Part shown: piece after piece, positions 24,934 through 32,970 of the stretch
Numbering within the stretch: position 1 is the stretch's first letter
Layout: every line of letters starts with the position of its first letter
Source of the DNA: Clostridiales bacterium
GTDB lineage: Bacteria > Bacillota > Clostridia > Oscillospirales > Oscillospiraceae
Assembly: GCA_004558115.1 (NCBI GenBank)
Contig: SFDT01000003.1
Location: 1 to 64,000, forward strand
Length of the DNA stretch: 64,000 nt
Direction of reading: 5' to 3'
Notes under the pieces: generated by a model
The model's input: only the letters and a program-made list of their open reading frames with translations
What the model was told of the DNA's origin: nothing
Databases searched by the model: none
Translations under genes and position numbers: made by a program

Positions 24934-24960
24934 AAGCCCGGAGAAAAATTCTCCGGGCTT
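24934..24960 (-). terminator. Terminator of the cytidylate-kinase-like gene
   Basis: AAGCCCGGAGAA pairs with TTCTCCGGGCTT around AAA; on the minus strand a TCGTTTTTG run follows. Confidence 0.85.
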
Positions 24961-24976
24961 GGGATGTATAGCCGGC

Positions 24977-25579
24977 TCAGCCCTCCGCCTGGGCGGCGGC
25001 CACGATGAGCCTGACACAGGTATCGTAGCCCAGGGCACCGCTGTCCAGGGTCATGTGGTAATTGTGGCTGTCGCCCCACTTTTTGCCGGTGTAATGGTTG
25101 TAGTAATTGTGGCGGCTGGCGTCCTTTTTGGCCATGAGGCGCTGGATCTCCGTGGCGTTGGTGCTGCCGGTCATCTCGCTGACCCGCACGGCCCGGTGGA
25201 CATCGTCGGCGTGGATGAACACATTGATGCAGTCGACGCCGGCCTCCTGCAAGACCACATTGGCGCACCGGCCCAGAATGACGCAGGGCCCCTCCTGGGC
25301 GAAGCGCAGGATAATGGCCTCCTGCACGTCGTGGATGGCGTCCTGGGTGTCCCGGTAGTTGGAGCTGGAGACGGCGCAGATGCTCTTGAGGATGGAGCCG
25401 GTCTTGGAGATCTCCTCGCCCTCGTCCTCCACCAGGTCGATCTCAAAGCCGCTGGCCTTGGCGGTCTCCCGGACGATGTCCCGGTCATAGAAGGGGATGC
25501 CCAGCTTCTCGGCCACCTGCTTGCCGATGGAGTGGCCGCCGGCGCCGTATTCACGGCTGATGGTAATGATCTTGTTCAT
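24977..25579 (-). CDS. Cytidylate kinase-like family protein
   Basis: The 200-residue protein starts MNKIITISREYGAGGHSIGKQVA, a Walker A-like loop typical of the cytidylate-kinase-like family, followed by IPFYDRDIV and the VILGRCANVVL motif. It is related to, but distinct from, the essential Cmk. Substrates of these paralogs are not known. Lid residues around VRVSEMTGS and KKDASRHNYYNHYTGKKWG resemble the nucleotide kinase lid. It is a single-gene unit with its own promoter and terminator. Confidence 0.88.
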   Translation of the reverse strand: MNKIITISREYGAGGHSIGKQVAEKLGIPFYDRDIVRETAKASGFEIDLVEDEGEEISKTGSILKSICAVSSSNYRDTQDAIHDVQEAIILRFAQEGPCVILGRCANVVLQEAGVDCINVFIHADDVHRAVRVSEMTGSTNATEIQRLMAKKDASRHNYYNHYTGKKWGDSHNYHMTLDSGALGYDTCVRLIVAAAQAEG

Positions 25580-25630
25580 CCTTTTGTGTCCTCCGTTTCC
25601 CTGCCGCCCACGCGGCGTATCGCTATGGGT

Positions 25631-25659
25631 ATCATACCATATTCCCGCCGCCGGCGCAA
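25631..25659 (-). promoter_or_regulatory. Promoter of the cytidylate-kinase-like gene
   Basis: On the minus strand, TTGCGC (25659-25654), a 17-bp spacer and TATGAT (25636-25631). Confidence 0.75.
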
Positions 25660-25668
25660 CGGAAAATG

Positions 25669-26319
25669 TCAGCCCGGCAGGCTCCGTTCCAGCAGGCGAA
25701 GGATGGTGTCGGCGTGGCGGTACTCGTCGGCGCTGAGCTCATTGAAAAGGCGGCTGAGACAGGGGTCCGTGGTGCCGTCGGCGGCCCTGGCGTAGTTGAA
25801 GCCGCTGCACGCCTCCAGATGGTATCGCTCCCGCAGGGCGGCGCACCACTGGCCCACGCACACAGGCCCGTGGCGGACGGCGGGGCGGTAGCACTGGCCG
25901 GTGATAAGGTAGTGGGCCGCCAGCAGCCGGCGGGCGTGGGCGGCCTCGTCATCGGCGATGTCCCGCAGCCGCTGCCGGGCCCAGACGGGGCCCTGGCGGG
26001 CGATGGCCAGAAAGTACTGCCGGTCCGACAGGGACTCCTCGATGAAGCCGGTGAGGACCTCCAGCATCTCCTCGGCGGCGGTGCCCATGCAGCAGGGGTT
26101 GGGCTGGGCGCCGGGCAGCTGGCTCTCCGGCGGGGACGGCTGGCTCTCCGGCGGCGGGGGAGCCGGGGCGGCGGGCGGTGTCTCGGCCCGGGCCTCCGGG
26201 GCGCTTGGCGCGGCCTGGTCCATGCCGGGGTAGGGCTCCAGGGTGGGGGCCACCCGCTGCCACACCCGGTCATACTGGCGGTAGTCATAGACCTGGGGAC
26301 GGTGCAGATCTTGTTCCAT
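25669..26319 (-). CDS. Ferritin-like domain protein with proline-rich linker
   Basis: The 216-residue protein starts at ATG 26319 after AAAGGAGG. A short N-terminal segment is followed by an Ala/Pro/Glu-rich linker at about residues 36-70 that contains a repeated PPESQ(P/L). The C-terminal half forms a four-helix domain with spaced Glu/His pairs (GFIEESLSDRQYF, IADDEAAHARRL, LFNELSADEYRHADTI), as in rubrerythrin-like di-iron proteins. The metal site is inferred from these residues only. Such proteins in sporeformers are sometimes spore- or stress-related, which is untested here. Confidence 0.75.
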   Translation of the reverse strand: MEQDLHRPQVYDYRQYDRVWQRVAPTLEPYPGMDQAAPSAPEARAETPPAAPAPPPPESQPSPPESQLPGAQPNPCCMGTAAEEMLEVLTGFIEESLSDRQYFLAIARQGPVWARQRLRDIADDEAAHARRLLAAHYLITGQCYRPAVRHGPVCVGQWCAALRERYHLEACSGFNYARAADGTTDPCLSRLFNELSADEYRHADTILRLLERSLPG

Positions 26320-26439
26320 AACAGGTCCCTCCTTTCTCTCAAGTATATGCGGCGGCGGCAAAACCGTGCCTGCCGGACAGGCGGAGCGTTGGAAATCGCG
26401 CTTTTGGTTAAAATACCCGGGGAAAAGTCCGCTGCCGCG

Positions 26440-26468
26440 TTGCTTTTTTCATTTGCTTCTGCTAGAAT
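26440..26468 (+). promoter_or_regulatory. Sigma-A promoter of the SUF operon
   Basis: TTGCTT (26440-26445), a 17-bp spacer and TAGAAT (26463-26468), 44 bp before the start codon. Confidence 0.7.
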
Positions 26469-26512
26469 AGACAAGCTATGAGCATTTTTTGCCAAAAAGG
26501 AGGTTCCATTTC

Positions 26513-27253
26513 ATGCTGGAACTGAAATCGATCAGCTACGCTGTCCGGGAGGGGGACAGTGAGCTGGGGATCTTAAAGGATATTTCCCTGACCATTGATG
26601 ACCACAAGCTGGTGGTGTTCACCGGCCCCAACGGCGGCGGCAAGACCACCCTGGCAAAGATCATCATGGGATTGGTGAAGCCCACCTCCGGCCAGATCCT
26701 CTGGAACGGCCAGGACATCACGGACCTGGGCATCACGGAGCGGGCCCGCCTGGGCATCAGCTACGGCTTTCAGCAGCCGCCCCGCTTTAAGGGCCTGACG
26801 GTCCGCGACCTGCTGACCCTGGCCAGCGGCGACGAGAAGCTGTCCAAGGACAAGTGCTGCCAGTACCTCACCAAGGTGGGCCTGTGCGCCAACGACTATC
26901 TGGACCGGGAGGTGGACGTGTCCCTCTCCGGCGGCGAGGTCAAGCGCATTGAGATCGCCACCATCCTGGCACGCAACAGCCAGCTTATGATCTTCGACGA
27001 GCCGGAGGCGGGCATCGACCTGTGGAGCTTCGCCCGGCTGACGGAGACCTTTGAACAGATCCACGCCACCGGCACCGCCACCATGATCATCATCTCCCAC
27101 CAGGAGCGCATCATCTCCCTGGCGGACGAGGTCATCGTGGTGGGTGACGGCACCATCCGCCACCGGGGCAGCGCGGCGGACATTCTGCCCCAGATTTTGG
27201 CGGACACCCTGGGCGGCTGCCCGGTACTGACGAAGGGAGGCGACGCGCAATGA
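26513..27253 (+). CDS. sufC: Fe-S cluster assembly ATPase SufC
   Basis: This 246-residue ABC-type ATPase energises the SufB/SufD-type scaffold on which iron-sulfur clusters are built. Walker A is GPNGGGKTT, the signature is SLSGGEVKRIEIA and Walker B is LMIFDEPEAGID; the FQQPPRFKGLTVRDLL Q-loop region is typical of SufC. Start 26513 follows AAAAAGGAGG. Its stop overlaps the scaffold gene by 4 bp (ATGA), giving tight coupling. Confidence 0.93.
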   Translation: MLELKSISYAVREGDSELGILKDISLTIDDHKLVVFTGPNGGGKTTLAKIIMGLVKPTSGQILWNGQDITDLGITERARLGISYGFQQPPRFKGLTVRDLLTLASGDEKLSKDKCCQYLTKVGLCANDYLDREVDVSLSGGEVKRIEIATILARNSQLMIFDEPEAGIDLWSFARLTETFEQIHATGTATMIIISHQERIISLADEVIVVGDGTIRHRGSAADILPQILADTLGGCPVLTKGGDAQ

Positions 27254-28176
27254 TGGACAACGAGATCGACCGCGAGCTTCTGGAAAAGATCGCGGACCTG
27301 CTGGGCAAGCCTGTGGGCGCCTTCAATATCCGCAAGGACTCCGGCTGCGACGGCCGCCAGTCCACGGAGCACATTGAGATCACCAGCAAGACCGACGGCA
27401 AGAGCGGCATCGACATCCGCATCAAGGACGGCACTGTGGGTGAGACCTGCCACATTCCCGTCATCATCACCAAGTCCGGCATCGAGGAAATGGTGTACAA
27501 CGATTTCTATATCGGCGAGAACTGCAATGTGGAGATCGTGGCCGGCTGCGGCATCCACAACTGCGGCGACCAGACCAGCCGCCACGACGGCCTCCATACC
27601 TTCTACGTGGGCAAGAACTCCCACGTCCACTACACGGAAAAGCACTACGGTGAGGGCGACGGCAAGGGCGGCCGCGTCATGAACCCCCAGACGGTGGTGT
27701 ATCTGGAGGAGGGCGCCTCCATCCAGATGGACACCACCCAGATCCGGGGCATCGACTCCACGAAGCGGGACACGAAGATCGTCTGCGGCAAGAATGCCGA
27801 GGCCGTCGTCACCGAGCGGCTGTTGACCCACGGGGAGCAGACGGCGGAGAGCGACATGGAGATCGTCCTGGATGGCGAGAACTCCAGGGGCCGGGTCATT
27901 TCCCGCTCCGTGGCCCAGGATACCTCCAGCCAGGTGTTCTATCCCCGCATGGTGGGCAACGCCCAGTGCTTCGGCCATGTCCAGTGCGACTCCATCATCA
28001 TGGGGGAGGCCAAGATCAAGTCCATCCCCGCCATCACCGCCAACTGCACCGAGGCCCAGCTGGTCCACGAGGCCGCCATCGGCAAGATCGCCGGCGAGCA
28101 GCTTTTGAAGCTGGAGACCCTGGGTCTGACGGAGGAGGAAGCCGAGGACTGCATCCTCAAGGGCTTCCTGGCGTAA
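27250..28176 (+). CDS. SufB/SufD-family Fe-S scaffold protein (short form)
   Basis: This 308-residue protein has the right-handed beta-helix core of SufB/SufD: repeated short strands from GIDIRIKDGTVGETCHIPV onward, the SVAQDTSSQVFYPRMVGNAQCFGHVQCDSI region (in part), and the terminal helix LTEEEAEDCILKGFL. It lacks the long N-terminal domain of classical SufB. With SufC it makes a two-gene unit like the minimal SUF-like (SMS) systems described in anaerobes. No cysteine desulfurase or SufU lies beside it. Whether it builds clusters alone is inference. Confidence 0.85.
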   Translation: MMDNEIDRELLEKIADLLGKPVGAFNIRKDSGCDGRQSTEHIEITSKTDGKSGIDIRIKDGTVGETCHIPVIITKSGIEEMVYNDFYIGENCNVEIVAGCGIHNCGDQTSRHDGLHTFYVGKNSHVHYTEKHYGEGDGKGGRVMNPQTVVYLEEGASIQMDTTQIRGIDSTKRDTKIVCGKNAEAVVTERLLTHGEQTAESDMEIVLDGENSRGRVISRSVAQDTSSQVFYPRMVGNAQCFGHVQCDSIIMGEAKIKSIPAITANCTEAQLVHEAAIGKIAGEQLLKLETLGLTEEEAEDCILKGFLA

Positions 28177-28185
28177 CAGGCAACA

Positions 28186-28222
28186 AAAAGAAGCTCTCTG
28201 AACATCAGAGAGCTTCTTTTTT
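28186..28222. terminator. Bidirectional terminator after the SUF operon
   Basis: A 15-bp stem (28186-28200 with 28206-28220) with an AACAT loop and T-run. It overlaps the 3' end of the small minus-strand gene at 28205. Confidence 0.85.
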
Positions 28223-28366
28223 ATCCTGCCGGGGCAGGACTACCAGCTCCGGTTCTTCGCTTTGGATATACAGCTCCTCGCAGCGCAGCTGGGCCGCCTC
28301 CAGAATGCGGATGGCTTTCTCGGTTTCCCGGACCATGGTCAGATACATCTCTTTGTAATCCGGCAT
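28205..28366 (-). CDS. Small conserved-looking protein, 53 aa
   Basis: The frame encodes 53 residues beginning MPDYKEMYLTMVRETEKA, mostly helical with Glu-rich regions and an ELYIQSEEPELVVLP tail. ATG 28366 follows GAGGTGAG on the minus strand at good spacing. From memory, small proteins with this MPDYKEMYL start occur beside XRE regulators in many gut Clostridia, and here the XRE gene is divergent. No function is known to me. Confidence 0.7.
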   Translation of the reverse strand: MPDYKEMYLTMVRETEKAIRILEAAQLRCEELYIQSEEPELVVLPRQDKKEAL

Positions 28367-28467
28367 ATGCTCACCTCAAACGTATGATTGCTCACATTTT
28401 ACACAGAATATGAGTAAAAAGCAATACGCAGTTTCTGTGTATCATATGATGCTTTCAGGTGATGAAG

Positions 28468-28695
28468 ATGTATTTGAGACTGCGGGATATCCGGGAAGAC
28501 AATGACAGAACACAGGCGCAGATGGCAGAGAAACTGGGATGCAGCCAGCAGACCTATTCCCGCTATGAAGCCGGAAAGGCGCAAATGACCTACGAGACAC
28601 TTTCGACCCTGGCCGATTATTTTGGCACCAGCGTGGACTACCTGCTGGGCCGCACGGACGTAAGAACGCCGTATCCCAAAAGCAAACGGACATAA
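28468..28695 (+). CDS. XRE-family transcriptional regulator
   Basis: This 75-residue single helix-turn-helix protein contains LRLRDIREDNDRTQAQMAEKLG, the recognition helix in CSQQTYSRYEAGKAQM and the common SVDYLLGRTDVRTPYP tail. ATG 28468 has the better spacing from AGGTG; ATG 28462 and GTG 28459 are alternatives. It lies divergently from the 53-residue gene and is likely to bind in the 100-bp gap, but no clear palindrome is visible there. Confidence 0.85.
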   Translation: MYLRLRDIREDNDRTQAQMAEKLGCSQQTYSRYEAGKAQMTYETLSTLADYFGTSVDYLLGRTDVRTPYPKSKRT

Positions 28696-28700
28696 ACAAA

Positions 28701-28736
28701 CCGCCCAGGCCATTGGCTTGGGCGGCTTGCTTTTTT
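28701..28736. terminator. Bidirectional terminator between the XRE gene and fakA
   Basis: CCGCCCAGGCC pairs with GGCTTGGGCGG (with G-U pairs) around ATT, followed by CTTGCTTTTTT. Confidence 0.75.
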
Positions 28737-30423
28737 ATTCCATGGAGATGATATAGTAGTAAACGGGCTGGCCGCCGGAGAGGATGGCAACCTCCGCACT
28801 GGGGCAGGCGCTTTCAAACACGCCGGCCGCCTTCTGGGCGTCCTCCTCGGACACATCCTCGCCGAAGTACAGGGAGATGAAGGAGGCCCCCCGCTCCACG
28901 GCGTCCGCCGCAAGCTTCCCCAGCAGGGTGTCCAGACAGCTGTCGGTGCCGAAGAGCTTGCCCTCCTCCAGGGCCAGATAGTCGCCCTCCTTGATGTCGA
29001 AGCCGTCGAAATCGGAGTTCCGGGCGGCGTAGGTGATCTGGGCGGTGGTGACGGTGGAGAGGCTGTCCGTCATGGCGGCGGCCAGTGTCTCCGCGTCGGG
29101 GGCCTCAAAGTCCACGTTCATCATGGCGGTGATGCCCTGGGGAACGGTCTTGGTGGGGATGACGATGACGGTCTTCTCCGTCAGGGCGTCGCACTGCTGG
29201 GCGGCCATGATGATGTTGCCGTTGTTGGGCAGCACGAACACGGTCTCGGCGGGGATCTTGTCCACTCCCGCCAGGATGCTCTCGGTGGAGGGGTTCATGG
29301 TCTGGCCGCCGGACACCACGCCGTCGGCGCCCAGGTCCTTGAACACCGCCGCAAGGCCGTCACCGGCGCAGACGGCCAGGAAGCCGTATTTCTTCTCGGG
29401 AGCGGCCACGGTATGCCCGCCCTCTTCGGCGGGAGCGGCCTCCAGCTGGGCCTCCACCTCGTCCAGGTCGTCGGTGCTCTGGGCCTTCCGGCCGGCGGCA
29501 AGGTCCTCCGCCTGGGTGCGCATGTTCTCAATCTTGGCCAGCTCCAACGTGCCGTACTTCTGGGCCTCGTTCAGGGCGCTGCCGGGAATGTCGGTGTGGA
29601 CATGGACCTTGAAGGCCTCATCGTCCTCGCCGATGACCAGGCTGTCGCCGATGCTGTTGAGATAGGCCCGCAGGGGCTCCAGGGAGCGGTCCACCGTCTT
29701 GCGGACAATGAACACGGTGTCAAAGGTAAAGGTGATGTCCTCGGCGGAGAGGGCGGCGAAGTCCGCCTTTTCCTGGGACTTGCCCTCCTCCTCCACCTCC
29801 GGCATGGGCTCGCCCCGCAGCTCGGCCAGCATCCCCTCCAGAATGAGCAGGTAGCCCTTGCCGCCGGCGTCCACCACGCCGGCCTTTTTCAGCACGGGGT
29901 TCATATCGGTGGTCTGGGCCAGGGCCTCGTATCCCACCCGGATGGCTTCTTCCAGAACTTTTTCCACGTCGGCCTCCTCCGCGGCGGTGTCCACGGCGGC
30001 CTTGGAGGCCAGGCGGGACACGGTGAGGACAGTGCCCTCGGCGGGCTTCATGACGGCCTTGTAGGCGGCGGAGACGCCCTCCTGCATGGCGGCGGCGAAA
30101 ACGGCGGCGTCGGCGGTCTCCCGGCCCTTCAGGCCCTTGGAGATGCCGCGGAACAGCAGGGACAAAATGACGCCGGAGTTGCCCCGGGCGCCCCGCAGCA
30201 GGGCGGAGGCGGTGGTGTCGGCGGCCTTGGTCAGGGTCGCGGGCTCGATCTTGCGCAGCTCCGTCACGGCGGTGCCGATGGTCATGGACATATTGGTGCC
30301 CGTGTCGCCGTCAGGGACGGGGAACACGTTCAGGTCGTTGATGGCCTGCTTCTGGGCGGTGATGGCAGCGGCGCCGTGAAGCACCATCTGCTTGAACAGC
30401 GCGCCGGTGATCTGATTGTTCAT
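28735..30423 (-). CDS. fakA: Fatty acid kinase subunit A-like (DAK2/DegV-partner) protein
   Basis: The 562-residue protein has an N-terminal DhaL-like domain with the nucleotide-binding LNVFPVPDGDTGTNMSMT motif, ALLRGARGNSGVILSLL and DAGGKGYLLILEGM, then the C-terminal FakA domains around FVLPNNGNIIMAAQQ. FakA phosphorylates fatty acids carried by DegV-type FakB proteins, feeding exogenous acids to phospholipid synthesis. No fakB lies in the window. It follows an Asp23-family gene by 16 bp, the conserved yloU-yloV arrangement. Confidence 0.93.
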   Translation of the reverse strand: MNNQITGALFKQMVLHGAAAITAQKQAINDLNVFPVPDGDTGTNMSMTIGTAVTELRKIEPATLTKAADTTASALLRGARGNSGVILSLLFRGISKGLKGRETADAAVFAAAMQEGVSAAYKAVMKPAEGTVLTVSRLASKAAVDTAAEEADVEKVLEEAIRVGYEALAQTTDMNPVLKKAGVVDAGGKGYLLILEGMLAELRGEPMPEVEEEGKSQEKADFAALSAEDITFTFDTVFIVRKTVDRSLEPLRAYLNSIGDSLVIGEDDEAFKVHVHTDIPGSALNEAQKYGTLELAKIENMRTQAEDLAAGRKAQSTDDLDEVEAQLEAAPAEEGGHTVAAPEKKYGFLAVCAGDGLAAVFKDLGADGVVSGGQTMNPSTESILAGVDKIPAETVFVLPNNGNIIMAAQQCDALTEKTVIVIPTKTVPQGITAMMNVDFEAPDAETLAAAMTDSLSTVTTAQITYAARNSDFDGFDIKEGDYLALEEGKLFGTDSCLDTLLGKLAADAVERGASFISLYFGEDVSEEDAQKAAGVFESACPSAEVAILSGGQPVYYYIISME

Positions 30424-30439
30424 GTCGTTACTTCCTCCC

Positions 30440-30790
30440 TCACAGGGTCATGGAATCCACGCACACGTCAACGGCCTTGACGGTGACGCCGGTATTCTTG
30501 GTGACAACGTAGCGCACCTCATTCATGATGGAGCTGCATACCGCGGGGAGGTTGACGCCGTTTTCCACAATGATGTGGAGCTCGATGGAAATGGAGTTGT
30601 CGTCGTGATAGGTGATGTTGACACCCTTGCTCATGGCTTCCCGGCGCAGCAGGTGCACCAGGCCGTCGGTCATGGAGCGGTAGGCCATGCCCTTGACGCC
30701 GAAGCAGTTGGTGGCGGCGATGCCCGTGATGTTGGAGAACACGGCGCTGCTGACGGAGATCTCACCCTGATCGGATTTAAATTGAATCAT
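30440..30790 (-). CDS. Asp23/Gls24 family protein (YloU-like)
   Basis: This 116-residue protein matches the Asp23 family: GEISVSSAVFSNITGIAATNC, then the GV(N)ITYHDDNSISIELHIIVENGVNLP region and a C-terminal VKAVDVCVDSM strand. Family members associate with the membrane or with wall and lipid functions. The YloU form is nearly always paired with fakA, as here. Start 30790 follows AAAGAAAGGA on the minus strand. Confidence 0.92.
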   Translation of the reverse strand: MIQFKSDQGEISVSSAVFSNITGIAATNCFGVKGMAYRSMTDGLVHLLRREAMSKGVNITYHDDNSISIELHIIVENGVNLPAVCSSIMNEVRYVVTKNTGVTVKAVDVCVDSMTL

Positions 30791-30873
30791 GAGAACGTCC
30801 TTTCTTTCCCAGTATTGGCAGGAAGAAGCGGGCGGACCGCTCTCCCATGGAGTATACATACTTTGAGAATTCT

Positions 30874-30902
30874 ATTATAAACGATTCCCCTGTAAAGTAC
30901 AA
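30874..30902 (-). promoter_or_regulatory. Promoter of the Asp23-fakA operon
   Basis: On the minus strand, TTGTAC (30902-30897), a 17-bp spacer and TATAAT (30879-30874). Confidence 0.7.
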
Positions 30903-30927
30903 GTCCCAAAAAGTCCTGCGAGAGCTA

Positions 30928-30956
30928 TTGAAATGCGGGAAATTTTGACGTAAAAT
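30928..30956 (+). promoter_or_regulatory. Promoter of the rarD-rsmD-coaD operon
   Basis: TTGAAA (30928-30933), a 17-bp spacer and TAAAAT (30951-30956), divergent from the fakA promoter. Confidence 0.7.
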
Positions 30957-31021
30957 AGGACAGAATTTGTAAGTCGTTTCCGGGCTGCGCCGCCGCGGAG
31001 CGCGGAAAGGTCGTGTCGCGA

Positions 31022-31915
31022 ATGAAGCGGGGCCCGCTGTATGTACTGACGTGTTATATCCTCTGGGGCGTCCTGCCGGTTTTCTGGAAGCTGCTGGCCG
31101 CGGTGGACTCCCTGTACGTTCTGGCCGGACGCATCGTGTGGTCGCTGGTGTTCATCTCCGTCATTCTGGCGGTGCGGCGGGGCTTCGGCGCCGTCCGGGC
31201 CGTGCTGGGGGACCGGCGGGAGCTGGGGCGCCTGGCTCTGGCGGGCATTTTCGTGTGCGTCAACTGGGGGTCCTATATCTGGGCCGTCAACAGCGGCCAT
31301 ATGCTGGATGCCAGCCTGGCCTATTACATGAACCCCATTCTGGCCATCCTGCTGGGCACCGTGGTGTTCCGGGAGCGGCTGACGGGCCTTCAGTGGCTGT
31401 CCGTGGCGGCGACGTTCACGGGCTTGGTCATCACCATCCTCCGCTACCGGCAGATCCCCTGGGTGGCTCTCATTATCGGCGGCAGCTTCGCCGTGTACGG
31501 CGCCATCAAAAAGGGCGTCCATGTGGACGCCGGTGTGTCCGTGTTTTTTGAGACGCTGGTCCTGTCGCCCTTCGCCCTGGTGTTCATGGCGGCGGCGGAG
31601 GTCCGGGGCGCCGGCGCCGTGGGTGTGCTCCACGGGTGGCAGTGGCTGCTGCTGCCCGCCGCCGGCGTGGTCACCACCGTGCCGCTGCTGTTTTTCGCCA
31701 AGGGCATCAAATCCACGCCCATGACCCTCTCCGGCATTTTGATGTATATCAACCCCACGTTACAGCTGCTGCTGTCCGTGCTGCTGTACCAGGAGGAATT
31801 CACCACCACCCATGCCATCCTGTTCGGCTTTGTCTGGAGCGGCCTGGCGCTGTACCTGCTCTCCAGCCTGCTGCGGGAGCGGAAGCACAAGAAGGAGGAG
31901 ACCCCATGCGAGTGA
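31022..31915 (+). CDS. EamA/RarD-family transporter
   Basis: This 297-residue protein has about ten membrane helices in two EamA repeats. The N-terminus (MKRGPLYVLTCYILWGVLPVFWK) and the NWGSYIWAVNSGHMLDASLAYYMNP segment (in part) match the RarD subgroup of drug/metabolite transporters. The substrate is unknown. ATG 31022 is preferred, though GTG 31013 is possible because AAAGG lies close to it. The stop overlaps rsmD by 10 bp, so the genes are co-expressed. Confidence 0.88.
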   Translation: MKRGPLYVLTCYILWGVLPVFWKLLAAVDSLYVLAGRIVWSLVFISVILAVRRGFGAVRAVLGDRRELGRLALAGIFVCVNWGSYIWAVNSGHMLDASLAYYMNPILAILLGTVVFRERLTGLQWLSVAATFTGLVITILRYRQIPWVALIIGGSFAVYGAIKKGVHVDAGVSVFFETLVLSPFALVFMAAAEVRGAGAVGVLHGWQWLLLPAAGVVTTVPLLFFAKGIKSTPMTLSGILMYINPTLQLLLSVLLYQEEFTTTHAILFGFVWSGLALYLLSSLLRERKHKKEETPCE

Positions 31916-32469
31916 TCACCGGAAGCGCCCGGGGCCGCCGGCTCAAGGAGCTGGAGGGCATGGAGACCCGCCCCACCACCGACCGGGTGAAGGAGGGCCT
32001 GTTCAGCGCCCTGCAATTTGACATTGAGGGCCGGAAGGTCCTGGACCTGTTCGCGGGCACCGGCCAGCTGGGCATCGAGTGCCTCAGCCGGGGCGCCGCC
32101 TCCGCCGTGTTCGTGGACCGGCGGGCCGACGCCGTGAAGCTCATCCGGGAGAACCTGCGCCTGACGGAGCTGGAGGACCGGGCCCGGGTCATCGCCGGAG
32201 ATTCCATGGAGTATCTCAAGAGCATCCGGGAACCCTTTGACATTATTTTCCTGGACCCGCCCTATGCCGCCGGGCTCCTGGAGCCCGCCATTGCCCACAT
32301 CGCAAAGTTTGACATTCTGGCGCCGCATGGTATAATTGCAGCAGAGCATCCCGCGGACCGGGTGCTGCCGGCCCTGGCGCCGCCGTACCGGCTCCACCGC
32401 ACTTACCGCTACGGAAAGATCGCCCTGACCCTGTACCGCCGGGGCGGAAATGAACAAAACGAGGAATGA
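31906..32469 (+). CDS. rsmD: 16S rRNA (guanine966-N2)-methyltransferase RsmD
   Basis: This 187-residue SAM-dependent enzyme methylates G966 of 16S rRNA. It has the RsmD N-terminus MRVITGSARGRRL, TRPTTDRVKEGLFS, the SAM loop VLDLFAGTGQLGIE and the catalytic DPPY (IIFLDPPYAAG). It overlaps rarD upstream and ends 3 bp before coaD, a pairing common in Firmicutes. Confidence 0.96.
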   Translation: MRVITGSARGRRLKELEGMETRPTTDRVKEGLFSALQFDIEGRKVLDLFAGTGQLGIECLSRGAASAVFVDRRADAVKLIRENLRLTELEDRARVIAGDSMEYLKSIREPFDIIFLDPPYAAGLLEPAIAHIAKFDILAPHGIIAAEHPADRVLPALAPPYRLHRTYRYGKIALTLYRRGGNEQNEE

Positions 32470-32472
32470 CCC

Positions 32473-32964
32473 ATGAGAACAGCCATCTGCTCCGGCAGCT
32501 TTGACCCCATCACCCTGGGACACCTGGACATCATCCGCCGCGCCGCGGCCTGCTTTGACCGGGTGTGCGTGTGTGTCAGCCCCAACGCCGAAAAGAAAAA
32601 CCAGATGTTCACACCGGAGGAAAAGCTCCTTCTGGTGCGCACCGCCGTGGAGGACCTGCCCAATGTGGAGGCGGAGCTGTGGCCGGGCCTGTTGGCGGAC
32701 TTCGCCGTAGACCACGGCGCCACCGCCATCGTCCGGGGCGTCCGCAACACATCGGATTTCGATGTGGAATACCAGATGGCCCTCATCAACCAGGGCATCC
32801 ACCCGGGACTGGAGACCATGCTGCTGCCCGCCTCGGCGGCCTATCAGCATTTCAGCTCCTCCATGGCCCGGGAGATGATCCGCTATGGGCAGCCTTTGGA
32901 ACAATACCTGCCCGCGTCCATCATTCCCCTGGTGCGGGACTTCATCGAGAAAAAGGAAGGATGA
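32473..32964 (+). CDS. coaD: Phosphopantetheine adenylyltransferase
   Basis: This 163-residue enzyme adenylates 4'-phosphopantetheine in coenzyme A synthesis. It has the nucleotidyltransferase motif GSFDPITLGHLDII (TxGH) and the later ISSTxxR-type region, here FSSSMAREMIRYG. RGVRNTSDFDVEYQM is the conserved CoaD segment. Length is typical. It follows rsmD directly. Confidence 0.98.
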   Translation: MRTAICSGSFDPITLGHLDIIRRAAACFDRVCVCVSPNAEKKNQMFTPEEKLLLVRTAVEDLPNVEAELWPGLLADFAVDHGATAIVRGVRNTSDFDVEYQMALINQGIHPGLETMLLPASAAYQHFSSSMAREMIRYGQPLEQYLPASIIPLVRDFIEKKEG

Positions 32965-32970
32965 ATCCAT

